15,462 nucleotides of DNA. Origin: a bacterium Ga0077546. Its GTDB lineage: Bacteria; Cyanobacteriota; Vampirovibrionia; Obscuribacterales; Obscuribacteraceae. This document shows, piece by piece, positions 1-8,200 of this stretch. Numbering within the stretch: the stretch's first letter is position 1; every line of letters begins with the position of its first letter. The stretch spans positions 1 through 15,462 of the forward strand of contig LNEX01000471.1 of assembly GCA_001464165.1 (NCBI GenBank), given 5' to 3'. The position numbers and the translations under genes were made by a program. The notes beneath the pieces were generated by a model, which made no database searches, was not told the DNA's origin, and saw only the letters and a list, made by a program, of their open reading frames with translations.

Positions 1-14
1 GCAAGACTAAACAT
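1..14 (-). CDS. 5' end of a gene running off the left edge (partial)
   Basis: Only the first codons are present: ATG at 14-12 followed by codons for Phe, Ser and Leu. What makes this a gene start is the ribosome binding site: on the minus strand AAAAGGAG ends 8 bases before the ATG (GGAG complements 23-26), which is the strongest such site on this strand in the window. It lies about 90 bases downstream of the cupin gene stop, beyond a hairpin, so it is probably the next gene in the same direction, either in its own unit or reached by read-through. No product can be named from four residues. Confidence 0.6.
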
Positions 15-22
15 GATTTTCA

Positions 23-27
23 CTCCT
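23..27 (-). promoter_or_regulatory. Strong ribosome binding site of the left-edge gene
   Basis: The minus strand reads AGGAG here within AAAAGGAGTG, 8 bases before the ATG at 14-12. It is the main evidence that a gene begins at the left edge. Confidence 0.6.
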
Positions 28-49
28 TTTAATGATATTGAAACGAAAG

Positions 50-70
50 GGGATGGCTGAACGCCATCCC
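50..70 (-). terminator. Hairpin terminator after the cupin gene
   Basis: GGGATGGC (50-57) and GCCATCCC (63-70) form a perfect 8-base-pair stem with a 5-base loop. On the minus strand the stem is followed by CTTTCGTTTC, which is moderately U-rich, and it lies about 35 bases after the cupin stop codon. It therefore fits an intrinsic terminator for the hydrolase-cupin pair. Confidence 0.6.
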
Positions 71-104
71 GCCAGAAATTGGACCAGCGCCAGCACTCAG
101 GCGG

Positions 105-455
105 TCACTCAGCTCGCTGGTAATCGTCTTCATACCGAACGATGTCGTTTTCAGCGAAGCTTTCACCCACTTGCACTTCGATCAATTCAAGGGGAACATC
201 ACCAGAGCAAGCAAGGCGATGCTTGACTCCCCTGTTGACGAAGCGGTGCTGTCCACAGGTCAGCTCAACGGTTTGGTCCCCAATGGTTGCCAGGGCTTTT
301 CCTTGGACGATGATCCAATGTTCGTCACGAAAGCTATGGCTTTGCAGGCTCATACGTTGGCCTGGGAAAACCACTATCTTTTTCACTTTGGTGTTGAGCT
401 GGTCGCAGAGCACATCGAAACCACCCCAAGGGCGGTCTTCATGGATTGTTTTCAT
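105..455 (-). CDS. Cupin protein, phosphomannose isomerase type II C-terminal domain
   Basis: This 116-residue protein is a single cupin barrel matching the isomerase domain that forms the C-terminus of bifunctional ManC/AlgA enzymes (mannose-6-phosphate isomerase, type II). Diagnostic features are RPWG at 8-11, the metal-binding motif S-L-Q-S-H40 with E45-H46, a second-motif H79, and I-E-V-Q (92-95) followed by the E-N-D-I-V-R stretch and a C-terminal Y-x-R. The guanylyltransferase domain (about 350 residues) is absent, so this is the stand-alone form. The likely role is fructose-6-phosphate/mannose-6-phosphate isomerisation or sugar binding in the cytoplasm; catalysis is inferred from the family. 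The start ATG overlaps the TGA of the upstream hydrolase gene (ATGA, 455-452), and AGGA lies about 7 bases before the ATG inside that gene's end. The two are thus translationally coupled. Confidence 0.88.
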   Translation of the reverse strand: MKTIHEDRPWGGFDVLCDQLNTKVKKIVVFPGQRMSLQSHSFRDEHWIIVQGKALATIGDQTVELTCGQHRFVNRGVKHRLACSGDVPLELIEVQVGESFAENDIVRYEDDYQRAE

Positions 456-1357
456 TTTTTTGTCCTGGTAGTTTTTTCAACAAATGCAACAACGCTGTTT
501 TCAAACTGCTTACTGTCTGCATCACTCATGAAGCCATGCCTTGACTGCGGCAGAATGACGAGATCTACGTTGTTTCTGCCGCGAGCGTGAGAAACAGGCA
601 CCATTCGGTCGGCCTCACCATGCACCACCAAAACGGGCATGTTGCAGGCAGGAATAGCCTTTGTGTTGTCCAAGCTAGGTGCAGCCATGAGGCTGTCAGG
701 ATAGAGGTGCAACAGCGGCAGCTGTTTTCTGGCAATGCGATTGAGACTGGCGAAGGTCGATTTGAGAACTAAGCCTGCCGCCTCTCGCTTCAATGCCAGC
801 TGTGACGAGATTGCGCCGCCAAGCGACTCACCAAAGAGAACAATTTGCTCTGGCTTGAAACCCAGCCTTAGAGTGACAAAGTCGTAGGCGCTCAGGGCAT
901 CATTGACCAAGCCATCAAGGCTAGGGCTGCCCTCGCTCTGGCCGTAGCCGCGGTACTCGTAAATGAAGACACTAAAACCCCGGTTGAGAAACTGGCTGAG
1001 CAGAGTAGCTCTGCGGGCGATGTCTCCATCTTTGCCCATAGAGAAAAGCAAAAGGCGCTCTTCTTGATGTGCACCACGCTCATGGCCTGAGCCAAACAAC
1101 CAGCCATGAAGGCTGTTTCCCTGGTCGTTGAGAAAGAAACACTCGTTTCCACCGTGGAATTCCACGAGGGCACAAATGTCTTCGGGAAGGCCCTTGGATC
1201 TTTGGGGCTGAAAGATAAAGCGATTGTAGATAAAAGGACTTACTCTAGGCGAGAGGCCTAGCCAGGAGACCAGGCCTAGAGTAAGGCCTAGAGTAAGTGA
1301 GATGGCAAGAATCATCGGAGAATTTTCGGAAGAACAGAGATCAAAAGCTACTGCCAA
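452..1357 (-). CDS. Membrane-anchored alpha/beta hydrolase (ABHD13/BEM46-like)
   Basis: This is a serine hydrolase of the alpha/beta fold. Numbering from the TTG start, a hydrophobic segment at 15-36 is a likely signal anchor, followed by the core domain. The nucleophile is in G-E-S178-L-G-G, the acid is D250 in H-G-E-A-D-R-M-V-P, and the histidine is H274 in S-R-H-G-F. The early S-M-G-K-D-G-D motif corresponds to the oxyanion-hole loop (HGNAGN in BEM46/ABHD13 relatives). The substrate is unknown; esters, thioesters or lipids are usual for the family. Start choice is open: TTG at 1357 has GAGG 7 bases upstream, but an ATG at 1315 (codon 15) begins exactly at the hydrophobic segment and has no ribosome binding site. 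The stop overlaps the cupin start by 4 bases. The protease gene upstream is separated by a hairpin. Confidence 0.87.
   Translation of the reverse strand: MAVAFDLCSSENSPMILAISLTLGLTLGLVSWLGLSPRVSPFIYNRFIFQPQRSKGLPEDICALVEFHGGNECFFLNDQGNSLHGWLFGSGHERGAHQEERLLLFSMGKDGDIARRATLLSQFLNRGFSVFIYEYRGYGQSEGSPSLDGLVNDALSAYDFVTLRLGFKPEQIVLFGESLGGAISSQLALKREAAGLVLKSTFASLNRIARKQLPLLHLYPDSLMAAPSLDNTKAIPACNMPVLVVHGEADRMVPVSHARGRNNVDLVILPQSRHGFMSDADSKQFENSVVAFVEKTTRTKK
1238..1298. repeat. Inverted and tandem repeat inside the hydrolase gene
   Basis: A 13-base arm at 1238-1250 (ACTTACTCTAGGC) is exactly complementary to 1286-1298, with 35 bases between. The right part also contains a 12-base direct repeat, GGCCTAGAGTAA, at 1273-1284 and 1285-1296. 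It encodes the duplicated T-L-G-L of the membrane anchor and the L-S-P-R-V-S-P stretch after it. Confidence 0.7.
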
Positions 1358-1385
1358 GAAGCTGCCTCAAAGAGACGGCAGCTTC
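1358..1385 (-). terminator. Hairpin between protease and hydrolase genes
   Basis: GAAGCTGCC (1358-1366) pairs perfectly with GGCAGCTTC (1377-1385), giving a 9-base-pair stem and a 10-base loop. It lies 30 bases after the protease stop codon on the minus strand. No U tract follows, because the stem abuts the TTG start of the hydrolase gene, and GAGG of its putative ribosome binding site lies partly in the stem. It may terminate or attenuate transcription, protect an mRNA end, or hide the TTG start. Confidence 0.45.
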
Positions 1386-1414
1386 CAGAACAAGCAGCTA
1401 CCGGAACAACTAGC

Positions 1415-2980
1415 TCAGGCGAAATGAGCTTCCCACTGGGTTAGCCACTGGTCGCGCAAGATTGTTTCGCTCTCAATCAGTTTCGGCACCATCAGGTTCT
1501 CAATGAAGTCACGCGTTTTCGGCGCGTTGAGAATACCCTCGGCCCTTGTCCCACAGTCGTCAAGAATCTTCTTGATCTCGCGATCAATTTGATCTGACGA
1601 TTCTTGACCCAATCCGTAACCTTGCTCGACGCCCATGGTGCGACCCAGGAAGGGGTTTTGCTCTTTGCCGCCCACAGAGATAGGACCAAGAGCGCTCATG
1701 CCCCAACGGGTCACCATCCTTTTGGCGAGCTCATAGGCCCGCTCAAAATCATTGTCGGCACCAGTGGAGGTAGTACCGAGGAAGAGCTTTTCCGCCTGAT
1801 TGCCAGCGAGAAGCATGGTAATTTGGCCGAACAGCTGCTCCTTGGTGTAGAAAGAGCGATCTTCCTCAGTCAATGAAGCAGTGTAACCGCCAGCGCCGCC
1901 AACACCGATGATGGTGATCTTCGAAATGGCATCACCCCAAAGCTGATTCCATCCAGCATTCTGCCGGAAGAGCGTTTCACCAACGCAAGCATGACCCAGT
2001 TCATGGAAAGCAATCAAGCGCTTCACATCAGCAGACAGACGACGTGATTTGCTTTCGCTGGAGGCGCCCAACTGCTGAGTCCAGACCGCTTGGTCTAGAT
2101 CTTCTTTTGTGATTTCCGTTGCCTTACCGTTGCGGCGTACGGCGCTCATCGGGGCATGCACACAAAGAAGGTTTCGCAGCTCGGCACCGCTGCAACCTGC
2201 AGTTTGATTGGCAACCAGTTCCAGATCAATTCCCGGAGCGAGTTTAACCTTACCGGCATAGAGCTTGAGAATCTCCAGGCGACCGTGTTTGTCGGGCAGA
2301 GGCACGGTCAGTTTGATATCGCCGAAACGACCTGGGCGCAAAACAGCCGGGTCGAGTTTGTCAGGGCGGTTGGTGGCAACCATGACGATCACTCCTTCGC
2401 GACCGTTGAAGCCATCAAGCTCGGTGAGAATCTGGTTGAGAGTTTGCTCGCGCTCGTCGTTAGAGTTACCGATACCAGCTCCTCGATGTTGAGCAACCGC
2501 ATCGATTTCATCGATGAAGAGAATGCACGGAGCACTTTCTCGTGCGGCCTTAAACAGGTCACGCACCCGTGAAGCACCAACGCCGACGAACATTTCAACA
2601 AACTCAGAGGCCGAAACGTAGAAGAACGGCACACCGGCTTCTCCTGCTACGGCCTTGGCTAGCAGGGTTTTGCCTGTACCAGGAGGCCCCACCAGCATGA
2701 TCCCTTTGGGCACTTGCCCACCGAGTTCAACGAGGGTGCTCGCTTCTTTCAGCGAGCTGACAAAAGTTTGCATATCTCTTTTTACTTCATCAAGACCAGC
2801 CACATTGGCAAATGTAATGCGATCAGCCGCAGGTTCAAAGCGCTTGTGCTTGGAGTTTTTTGTATCTGTGATGCTGCCTTGCTTACGCATGTTCTTGATT
2901 GCAATAAAGAAGAAGGCAATCATGAGAGCGTAAACAGTAGACGTTAGGAACATACCAATGAAACGTGTTGAGTCTTCCAT
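1415..2980 (-). CDS. FtsH-like AAA+ zinc metalloprotease, single-span short form
   Basis: This is an ATP-dependent membrane protease of the FtsH family, which unfolds and degrades membrane and cytoplasmic proteins as a hexamer. In order: one membrane span (about 10-28), a basic linker, the AAA+ domain (about 55-300) and an M41 peptidase domain (about 315-510). Visible motifs are Walker A GPPGTGKT (98-105), pore loop F131-V-G, Walker B I-L-F-I-D-E-I-D (153-160), sensor N204, arginine fingers R215 and R218, zinc motif H326-E-L-G-H330, and the likely third ligand D411 in T-G-A-D-N-D. At 521 residues it is about 100 shorter than usual: the first span and the extracytoplasmic domain are missing. 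An in-frame TAA three codons upstream of the ATG excludes a longer form. Deviations are F-G-D instead of F-D-R after the arginine fingers, and C-V-H-A-P where N-E-A-A is usual. No ribosome binding site is visible. The catalytic set is intact, so activity is expected; substrates are unknown. Confidence 0.92.
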   Translation of the reverse strand: MEDSTRFIGMFLTSTVYALMIAFFFIAIKNMRKQGSITDTKNSKHKRFEPAADRITFANVAGLDEVKRDMQTFVSSLKEASTLVELGGQVPKGIMLVGPPGTGKTLLAKAVAGEAGVPFFYVSASEFVEMFVGVGASRVRDLFKAARESAPCILFIDEIDAVAQHRGAGIGNSNDEREQTLNQILTELDGFNGREGVIVMVATNRPDKLDPAVLRPGRFGDIKLTVPLPDKHGRLEILKLYAGKVKLAPGIDLELVANQTAGCSGAELRNLLCVHAPMSAVRRNGKATEITKEDLDQAVWTQQLGASSESKSRRLSADVKRLIAFHELGHACVGETLFRQNAGWNQLWGDAISKITIIGVGGAGGYTASLTEEDRSFYTKEQLFGQITMLLAGNQAEKLFLGTTSTGADNDFERAYELAKRMVTRWGMSALGPISVGGKEQNPFLGRTMGVEQGYGLGQESSDQIDREIKKILDDCGTRAEGILNAPKTRDFIENLMVPKLIESETILRDQWLTQWEAHFA

Positions 2981-2997
2981 AATTTTTTAGGGGGTAT

Positions 2998-3017
2998 GCC
3001 GCCCCGTAAAGGACGGC
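2998..3017 (-). other. Small hairpin in the leader of the FtsH-like gene
   Basis: On the minus strand GCCGTCC and GGGCGGC pair over 7 positions, including one G-U, around a 6-base loop. The structure ends 17 bases before the ATG of the FtsH-like gene, in a leader with no recognisable ribosome binding site. It could be the second half of a terminator region or a translational control element; nothing in the sequence decides between these. Confidence 0.35.
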
Positions 3018-3032
3018 TTTGTGGTTTTGAAG

Positions 3033-3056
3033 GGGCAGATTATTTCGAATCTGCCC
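3033..3056 (-). terminator. Hairpin after the multi-pass membrane protein gene
   Basis: GGGCAGATT (3033-3041) and AATCTGCCC (3048-3056) form a perfect 9-base-pair stem with a 6-base loop, about 30 bases after the stop codon of the membrane protein gene. No U tract follows on the minus strand, so efficiency as an intrinsic terminator is doubtful. Confidence 0.45.
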
Positions 3057-3086
3057 ATTTAATGAGAGCCTGCCTTTGCAGAGAAG

Positions 3087-5153
3087 TTATTTGGAGCCGC
3101 CGAAGCGATCGAGAATGCTCTGCCAAGTCGCTGCAATGGATTTGGCGACAGAACTAACAAGATTGAGGACAGCGCTTATTGCTGGTGCAACAACTCGATA
3201 GATCGCTTGGTAGAGAGAACGAATAATGGGCGCAACAACTTTGTAGATGGCAGCGTAGATTTTCGCGCAGACCTTTTCAACGCGGACCAAGACCCTGAAA
3301 AACTGACGCCAGAAGGCATCAAAGATTTTCCAGATCAGAGCAAAAAGTTTGCTCATCAGCGGTGCCAACCAGCTGGTGAAGAGGCGATTTGTCAGCGAGC
3401 GAACGGCCAGGTAGAAGCCTGGAGCGCAGACAGATTTGAACAGATAGCCAACAACTGGGGCCACGAGCAATGTGGCTAGCAAGCTGCCACCAGAGGCTGC
3501 ATACACCCAATGACCGCTGACAAGCAGGGTAAGCAGGCCGCCGCCATAGGCGAAGGCACCAAGACCGAAGTAGTAGAAGAATCTGCCGCAGATTGCCAGC
3601 AGATTGAAGGCAACGAAAGCCACTAAGGCTAGACTAATCCAGTAGCCGAAGCTGAGGTAGCTCACGGCCAGAGGAAGAGCGGTCCAGGCAGCCAGGCCGA
3701 CCACTACAAGACTGAGCCCGTGACCGAATAGTCCCGCGTAAGCACTAGTGTCACTGGCTGCTCGATATTGCATTCGACGCACAGCATCACGCAGTCGGTC
3801 ATAAGCTAGTGCAGCACTGGTGTGAATTGCTGCAAGCTTGGTACCGAGGGGAGCAGAAGCCCAGGCTGTCAGTTTGCGGGTGAGCAGGTAGACAAAAGGA
3901 TGAATCAGCAAGCCATAGACGAAAGTGATACCAACACAAAGGGCGGCCAGAGCACCACCAGCGAGGCCTGCACCAACCAAGGTCAAGTGCGGCAGCGCAA
4001 TGAAGGAAACGAAACCAGCAACCAGAGAAAGCAAGATGCCAATCAGCGCATTACCTGCGTAAGTGTCCAGATTTTCTCTAAGCGATTCGACATAGCTATA
4101 GAGCAAGGCACTAACCACCACGACACCAACAAGAGCTGTTGGCAAATTGATCAGCAGAGCGACGTAATAAGCCAGCCCCGACGAGAGCACGGCAATGACG
4201 ATGTTGAGCAGGTGATGGTAGAACTTTCTAAAGTCTTTATTGGGTTCATCACCGTAGACTTGGCCCAGAAGTTCTCCCCAGAAGCGAAGAATACTCTTGA
4301 TCAAGTTGCCAGAGGCGAGCGAAATTGCACCAGGCACGATGTAAGCAAAGGCGACGATCAGCAACAAAGCCGTGGCCGCCCAAAAGCTCAGACCAGACAA
4401 ACCGGCCAATAGACCGGTCTTGCTCACAGTAAGCCAGGTGGCACTGCCGCTCAGTGCCGCAACCAGGTAGCCTTCTTTGCCTTCAATCTGTAGCTGGTAG
4501 AGTGGTCCCAAAACAAAGGTTGCTGCTGTCAGAGCCAGCAGACCAGCCAGTGCCTGATTAACGAGGGGGTGCCAGAGCTCAGTGGTTACGGAGGTAATCA
4601 GGTAAGTGTAGCTGCTGAATGCAACGAAGACCCCAAAGGCAAAGGTGGCAATGGCGAGCACCGTCGAAAGAACTTCGACAACCCAGCGGTTACGTCGTGT
4701 GTCGCCAGGTGGTTCGTCGAGTATATTGCGCCAAAGCTGCTCTGCGCCGGGCAGTTTGCTGGCCAGCGAGGCAAGGCCGCTGAAAATTGGAGCAGCAACA
4801 TTCTTTGCCAACTTGCCGGTGAGGGCAAGCATCTTATCACCTAGCTGCCAAAGGGGTTTGAACAAGCCTAAGAATAGCAGCGGCCAGAAAATACCGAGGG
4901 TGAGAAAGAAGCTTGCGACAGCTCCTGGGCCCCACCACAGTAAAGACACCTGATTGGCTAGAGCAAAGCTGCTAGTGGCAAAAGCAGCAATAGCTGACAT
5001 TGCCAGGCCGACCAAGAAGTTGACAATGCCCCAGCCCCCTTCATATGCTCTTTCCGACAGATAGTTAGCCGATTTCCGAATGAGCAGGTATAGGGCGACA
5101 ACGGGCGTAAGTAACACCCAAAGGAATTTCGTCAATCCATTTTCATTATTCAT
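3087..5153 (-). CDS. Large multi-pass membrane protein of unknown family
   Basis: I do not recognise the family. The 688-residue protein has about 14-15 hydrophobic segments (roughly 8-25, 42-64, 72-98, 158-182, 200-218, 228-250, 255-280, 315-335, 338-355, 368-385, 392-425, 476-500, 503-522, 526-546, 555-575). It has an internal rhythm of about 140-180 residues: a group of spans, then an amphipathic helical stretch ending in a polar loop. Two loops are clearly alike: D-E-P-P-G-D-T-R-R near 146-154 and D-E-P-N-K-D-F-R-K near 302-310. The last ~110 residues are amphipathic, not membrane-spanning, and hold a 15-residue tandem repeat (A-I-Y-[KR]-V-V-A-P at 635-649 and 650-664). No transporter, channel or enzyme motif is seen. 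It lies 106 bases upstream of the FtsH-like gene in the same direction, so a substrate or partner relationship is possible but unproven. No ribosome binding site precedes the ATG. Confidence 0.8.
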   Translation of the reverse strand: MNNENGLTKFLWVLLTPVVALYLLIRKSANYLSERAYEGGWGIVNFLVGLAMSAIAAFATSSFALANQVSLLWWGPGAVASFFLTLGIFWPLLFLGLFKPLWQLGDKMLALTGKLAKNVAAPIFSGLASLASKLPGAEQLWRNILDEPPGDTRRNRWVVEVLSTVLAIATFAFGVFVAFSSYTYLITSVTTELWHPLVNQALAGLLALTAATFVLGPLYQLQIEGKEGYLVAALSGSATWLTVSKTGLLAGLSGLSFWAATALLLIVAFAYIVPGAISLASGNLIKSILRFWGELLGQVYGDEPNKDFRKFYHHLLNIVIAVLSSGLAYYVALLINLPTALVGVVVVSALLYSYVESLRENLDTYAGNALIGILLSLVAGFVSFIALPHLTLVGAGLAGGALAALCVGITFVYGLLIHPFVYLLTRKLTAWASAPLGTKLAAIHTSAALAYDRLRDAVRRMQYRAASDTSAYAGLFGHGLSLVVVGLAAWTALPLAVSYLSFGYWISLALVAFVAFNLLAICGRFFYYFGLGAFAYGGGLLTLLVSGHWVYAASGGSLLATLLVAPVVGYLFKSVCAPGFYLAVRSLTNRLFTSWLAPLMSKLFALIWKIFDAFWRQFFRVLVRVEKVCAKIYAAIYKVVAPIIRSLYQAIYRVVAPAISAVLNLVSSVAKSIAATWQSILDRFGGSK

Positions 5154-5202
5154 GATTTTTTGGTTGATCTTTTGATCGATTAGTTTCTTGACTTATGGAA
5201 TT

Positions 5203-5222
5203 GAGCCGGTTTTCACCGGCTC
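5203..5222 (-). terminator. GNRA-capped hairpin after the fusion enzyme gene
   Basis: The arms at 5203-5210 (GAGCCGGT) and 5215-5222 (ACCGGCTC) form a perfect 8-base-pair stem. Read on the minus strand the loop is GAAA, a stable GNRA tetraloop. It lies about 20 bases after the fusion gene's stop and is followed by AATTCC rather than a U run. A terminator or an mRNA 3'-end stabiliser are the plausible roles. Confidence 0.5.
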
Positions 5223-5243
5223 GAAATTTTGCCCGAGGCTTGC

Positions 5244-8200
5244 TTAGCGCAAACCGCGACTCTTAATCACTATGAGCTTTTCTTGGCTCATCTCACGGGC
5301 ACTGTGGGCGATACCGCCAAGGCCCAGGCCTGAAACGCCACTGCCACCAAAGGGCATCCAGTCAACCCGGAAGGCTGTGTGGTCATTGACCATCACGGCT
5401 GTAGCTTTGAGGCGCGTCACCGCATACATTGCTGCGTCAAGATCTTTGCTGAAGACCGCAGCCTGAAAGGCGTAGGGAAGACTATTGCTGGCGGCAATTG
5501 CATCTTCGAACTCTTCGTAAGAATAGACGCAAACCACTGGGCCAAAGACTTCTTCGCAAGAGACCTTAGCGTCGCTGGGCGGATTGAGCAAGACGGTTGG
5601 GGCGTAGTAACTAGTGGGCAAGCCCGCCGCATCTGCGATTCGCTTACCTCCACATAGAAGTTGAGCACCAGCGGCGACAGCTTCTTGTACCCAAGAATGA
5701 ACCCGCTCAGCCTCTTGCATGGTGATCAAGGGCCCAACGGCAGTGCCACTGTCGGCAGGGTCACCAACCGCCAGCGCATTGGCTGCTTTTGCCAACTTCT
5801 GGGCAAACTCTAGGGCTGACTCTTTGGGTACATAAATGCGCTTCACTGAAACGCAAACCTGACCGGCGTGATAAAAGGCACCCTTCAATAGCGGTGCAAT
5901 GAGCTCATCGAGCTGTTCAGGCTTGGCGCTAGAACGGTCAATCACCACGGGGGCGACTCCGCCATGCTCAAGGCCGCAGCGAGTTCCGGCAGCGAGCTTC
6001 GAGCGCAGATGCCAGCCAACCTTGGCCGAGCCGATGAAAGAGAGGTAAGCAACCCTGGCATCAGTAGCCAACTGTTCCGCATCTTTGCGCTCAAGAATGA
6101 GGGCCTGGCACCACTCTGGCGGTAAGCCAGCTTGATGCAAGAGCTTGATAAATGCCAGGCAACTATAAGGCGTTGCCCCGGCTGGTTTGACAATTACTGG
6201 GCAACCAGCCACTAGAGCAGGCACTGTTTGATGAACAATCAGGTTGAGCGGATGATTAAATGCAGAAAGAGAGACGACCACGCCAATTGGTTCTTTGATG
6301 GTCATGGCCAGGCGTCCGTCGGCTGCTGGGGTAAGACCCATGGGCACTTGCTCACCATGAAGGTTTTGCAGAGCGGCTAGCCCCAGCTTTACCCCCTGAA
6401 TCGCTCTTTCCACCTCAACCACGGTATCGTTATAGGGCTTTCCACCTTCGCTGATGGCAGTTGCTACCAGTTCGCCTTTATGCTCTTGCATGAGGCCAAC
6501 AAGTCGCTCCAAGATGGCAATGCGACTGTGAGGTGGCAGCCACTGATCGCGCCTGAGATAAAGGGAATGGGCGCGCTCAAGAGCGGCCAACATCTCCTCA
6601 TTGGTTGCCAGAGGCAACTGGCCAATCAGGCTTTGGTCATGGGGCGAGTAGACAGAGAGCATTTTTTGTCCAGCAGACAGAGGCGCTGCGGGTTCTGCTG
6701 TCTCTGCAATCTTGGTTTGATTTGCCGCAGCTTCAGTTGTCTTTTCTTCAGGCAAAACCTCTTCCATTGAGGTTACTTTGATTTGATCATTGGTGCTCTC
6801 ATACTCAAAAGGCACATCAATCAAGTGCACACCCTTGTTGTTGAGGCACTGAGCCAACAGGGGTAAAAGCTCATCAGAACTGCCAACACGGTGACCCTGG
6901 GCGCCGTGTGCTTGAGCCAAGGCAACGAAGTCGGGGTTAGTGAAATCAAGACCAAAGTCGGCCTTCTGCCCTTCGCTCTGCTTCCATTTGATCATGCCGT
7001 AGGCAGAGTCATTGAGAACGATGATGACAAGGTCAAGACCAAGGCGCACTGCTGTTTCAAGCTCTTGGGCGTTCATCATGAAGCCACCATCACCGCAGAC
7101 AGCTGCCACTTTCACTCCTGGCTTAATGGTCTTGGCGGCAATAGCAGCCGGCAGACCAGCCCCCATAGTGGCAAGGGCATTATCAAGCAACAGCGTATTG
7201 GGCTTGTGGGCTCGATAGTTGCGGGCGAACCAGAGTTTGTAGAGACCATTATCAAGACAAACGATGCCGTCATCGGGCATCGCTGCTCGCAGGTCTGCCA
7301 CTAGTCTTGGTGGTGTCATGGGAAAACTGGCAATCAGAGACTGCTTTTCAATGCGACTGTCTCCATAGCTCTTCACTTGGAGAAAATCACTGAAGTCCCA
7401 ATGCTCCGACGGCTTGATTCGCTGCGACAATTCCCGCATGGTGTTAGCAATGTCGCCAACTACTTCATGCTGGGGAAAGTAAACAGCATCGACCATGGCC
7501 GAGGAGAAGTTGATATGCAGAACCTTGCAGCCCTCTCTTTCCATGACAAAGGGCGGCTTCTCGACAATGTCGTGGCCGACATTGATGATCAGGTCTGCAT
7601 GCTTAAGGGCTTGGTGCACAACATCATTGGCGGAGAGAGCTGCGGTTCCAAGGTAGAGAGGATGCCTCTCGTCAATTACTCCAACGCCCATTTGGGTGTT
7701 GAAGAAGGGAATGCCCGTGCTATCGATGAAATCGGTCAGGGCACGCCGGGTGCGTTTGCGATTAGCGGCCGCGCCCACCAAGAGAAGCGGTGCTTTGGCG
7801 TTTTGAATCATCATTGTCGCCTTCTCCAGAGCAACAGGGTCTGGATAGGGCCTTTGCACGCGGTGAATGGCTAGAGGCATGCAGCTGGCTTCTACCTCTT
7901 CAGCCGCCACATTTTCGGGCAGCTCAAGGTGAACGGCACCAGGACGCTCTTCCATGGCCAGGCGGAAGGCTTCTCTGATGTTTGCCGGGATGGTCGTAGC
8001 ATCTCCGATTTGCCTTGTGAATTTGGTCAAAGGCCTCATCATCTCAACCACGTCGATGATTTGAAACTGCCCCTGTCTGCTCTTCTTGATTGGTTTTTGC
8101 CCAGTGATCATAACCATAGGCATGCCGCCCAACTGAGCGTAGGCCGCGGCGGTCACCAGGTTGGTGGCACCAGGACCGAGAGTGGATAGGCAGACTCCAG

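Noticed and set aside
3822..4412. 196-codon open frame on the plus strand
   Set aside because: It is antisense to the multi-pass membrane protein; its Gln/Asn/Thr-rich, hydrophobe-poor product is what the complement of hydrophobic codons gives.
7377..7874. 165-codon open frame on the plus strand
   Set aside because: Antisense to conserved ThDP-enzyme codons; no supporting start signal.
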